Below are positions 6,691 to 7,219 of a stretch of DNA of 7,219 nt, one piece after another. Position numbers and translations under genes: made by a program. How positions within the stretch are numbered: the stretch's first letter is position 1; each line of letters begins with the position of its first letter. A model generated the notes under the pieces. It was not told where the DNA came from, made no database searches, and saw nothing but the letters and a program-made list of their open reading frames with translations. Source of the DNA: Deltaproteobacteria bacterium (GTDB lineage Bacteria; Desulfobacterota; Desulfobacteria; Desulfobacterales; JAFDFH01); contig JAFDFH010000298.1 in the NCBI GenBank assembly GCA_019309945.1, positions 1 to 7,219 of the forward strand, given 5' to 3'.

Positions 6691-6843
6691 TCAAATCCCG
6701 GTGATAAGGAATGAATGGCCGCCGTAAACAAACAGCCGTGAATTACGCCCGACTCGAAGTAATTTTGGATCATCTCCCGATTAGTTGTAGTTAATTAAGG
6801 CAAAATATGTGGTTATCATCAATTGAGCAGGTGTGGTCCCAGA
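6691..6843. other. Noncoding stretch with nothing recognised
   Basis: Together with 6376-6690 this is part of a 529-bp gap between mazE and the four-helix bundle gene. The earlier part holds the mazEF promoter, a nested inverted repeat and the heptamer array; in 6691-6843 I see no gene, RNA or convincing promoter. Confidence 0.5.
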
Positions 6844-6883
6844 GGGTACAAGGGGTCAAGGATTCAAGGGTTCGAGTGATCCG
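6844..6883 (+). repeat. Octamer array just upstream of the four-helix bundle gene
   Basis: GGGTACAA (6844), GGGGTCAA (6852), GGATTCAA (6860) and GGGTTCGA (6868) run in exact 8-bp register, with a decayed fifth unit at 6876-6883. The consensus is about GGGTTCAA, a word not used elsewhere in the window. The array ends 21 bases before the next ATG, so it would lie in the leader of that gene or at its promoter. Confidence 0.6.
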
Positions 6884-6904
6884 CCACAGAACAGACGGAT
6901 AAAA

Positions 6905-7219
6905 ATGCTAAAGAATTATAAAGAGTTGAAAGTCTGGCAAAAGTCATACGAACTCTGTTTAGAGATATACAGAATAACAGCAAAATTCCCAAAGGAAGAA
7001 AGATACGGTCTAACTTCACAGATAAGAAGATCGGTTGTGTCTATTCCTTCAAATATAGCAGAAGGATATGGAAGAAAGACAACCATGGATTACATAAGGA
7101 TGCTTTACATATCTTATGGTTCTGTTTGTGAACTGGAAACGCAGATATTATTAGCAGGGGATTTAGATTTAATTGAAAAAAGTGAATTGGGTACACTAAA
7201 AAAAGACATAGCAGAAAGC
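6905..7219 (+). CDS. Four-helix bundle protein, S23 (23S rRNA intervening-sequence protein) family, 3' end cut by window
   Basis: The frame gives 105 residues from the ATG at 6905 and is still open at the window edge; the family is usually about 115-130 residues, so little is missing. It starts with the typical YKELKVWQKSYELCLEIY (5-22), then FPKEERYGLTSQIRRSVVSI (28-47) and the hallmark SIPSNIAEGYGRK (46-58), and ends with a helix containing CELETQILLA (75-84). Members form small helical bundles and pentamers; some are coded inside 23S rRNA intervening sequences, most are stand-alone, and their role is not settled. The same fold occurs in Avd proteins of diversity-generating retroelements, but no reverse transcriptase is seen here. 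The gene is clearly more AT-rich than nadE or the ATPase, which suggests transfer. The ribosome site is weak (ACGGA). Confidence 0.88.
   Translation, partial: MLKNYKELKVWQKSYELCLEIYRITAKFPKEERYGLTSQIRRSVVSIPSNIAEGYGRKTTMDYIRMLYISYGSVCELETQILLAGDLDLIEKSELGTLKKDIAES

Noticed and set aside
6513..6773. 86-codon minus-strand open frame
   Set aside because: It is produced by the heptamer words, has a repetitive Ser/Phe/Leu composition and no likely ribosome site.
6905..7219. Diversity-generating retroelement with the four-helix bundle gene as avd
   Set aside because: No reverse transcriptase, template/variable repeat pair or target gene is visible; the SIPSNIAEG signature fits the general S23 family.

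Overview
The window looks like chromosomal DNA from a Gram-negative anaerobe, most likely a deltaproteobacterium of the Desulfobacterales type. This is inferred from the protein style (MiaA, NadE, a DUF4143 ATPase, a MalT-like LuxR regulator) and from the many short degenerate word repeats; no rRNA or other marker gene proves it. A conserved housekeeping pair is followed by an accessory stretch of broken genes, a toxin-antitoxin pair and repeat arrays.

Layout. Positions 1-425 are noncoding. They hold a 282-bp structure bounded by 43-bp imperfect inverted arms, then three octamer words and a small GC hairpin. Positions 426-3028 (minus strand) are a two-gene operon, miaA then nadE, overlapping by ATGA and preceded by a near-consensus sigma70 promoter at 3106-3134. 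MiaA modifies A37 of tRNAs; NadE makes NAD+ from deamido-NAD+ with glutamine. Positions 3272 to about 4360 (minus) are a DUF4143-type AAA ATPase that has lost its N-terminus and the Walker A lysine region. Positions about 4356-5726 (plus) are the C-terminal half of a MalT-like (LAL) LuxR regulator with two in-frame stop codons. The two broken genes meet head to head, each missing its 5' part, which suggests one deletion across a former divergent pair. Positions 5786-6360 (minus) are an intact mazE/mazF-type toxin-antitoxin operon with its own promoter and palindromic operator-like sites. Positions 6376-6904 are noncoding and rich in inverted repeats. From 6905 to the window end (plus) lies an AT-rich, truncated four-helix bundle (S23/IVP family) gene.

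The most unusual feature is a set of degenerate tandem arrays of 7- or 8-bp words. They occur at 83-114, 311-342, 361-384, 5440-5511, 5743-5774, 6521-6599, 6624-6690 and 6844-6883. Each locus has its own word, and three loci carry the word in inverted orientation on both sides of a spacer. One array lies inside the coding linker of the LuxR pseudogene and keeps its frame (9 x 8 = 72 bp). The last lies just upstream of the four-helix bundle gene. Their function and origin are not known from this sequence.
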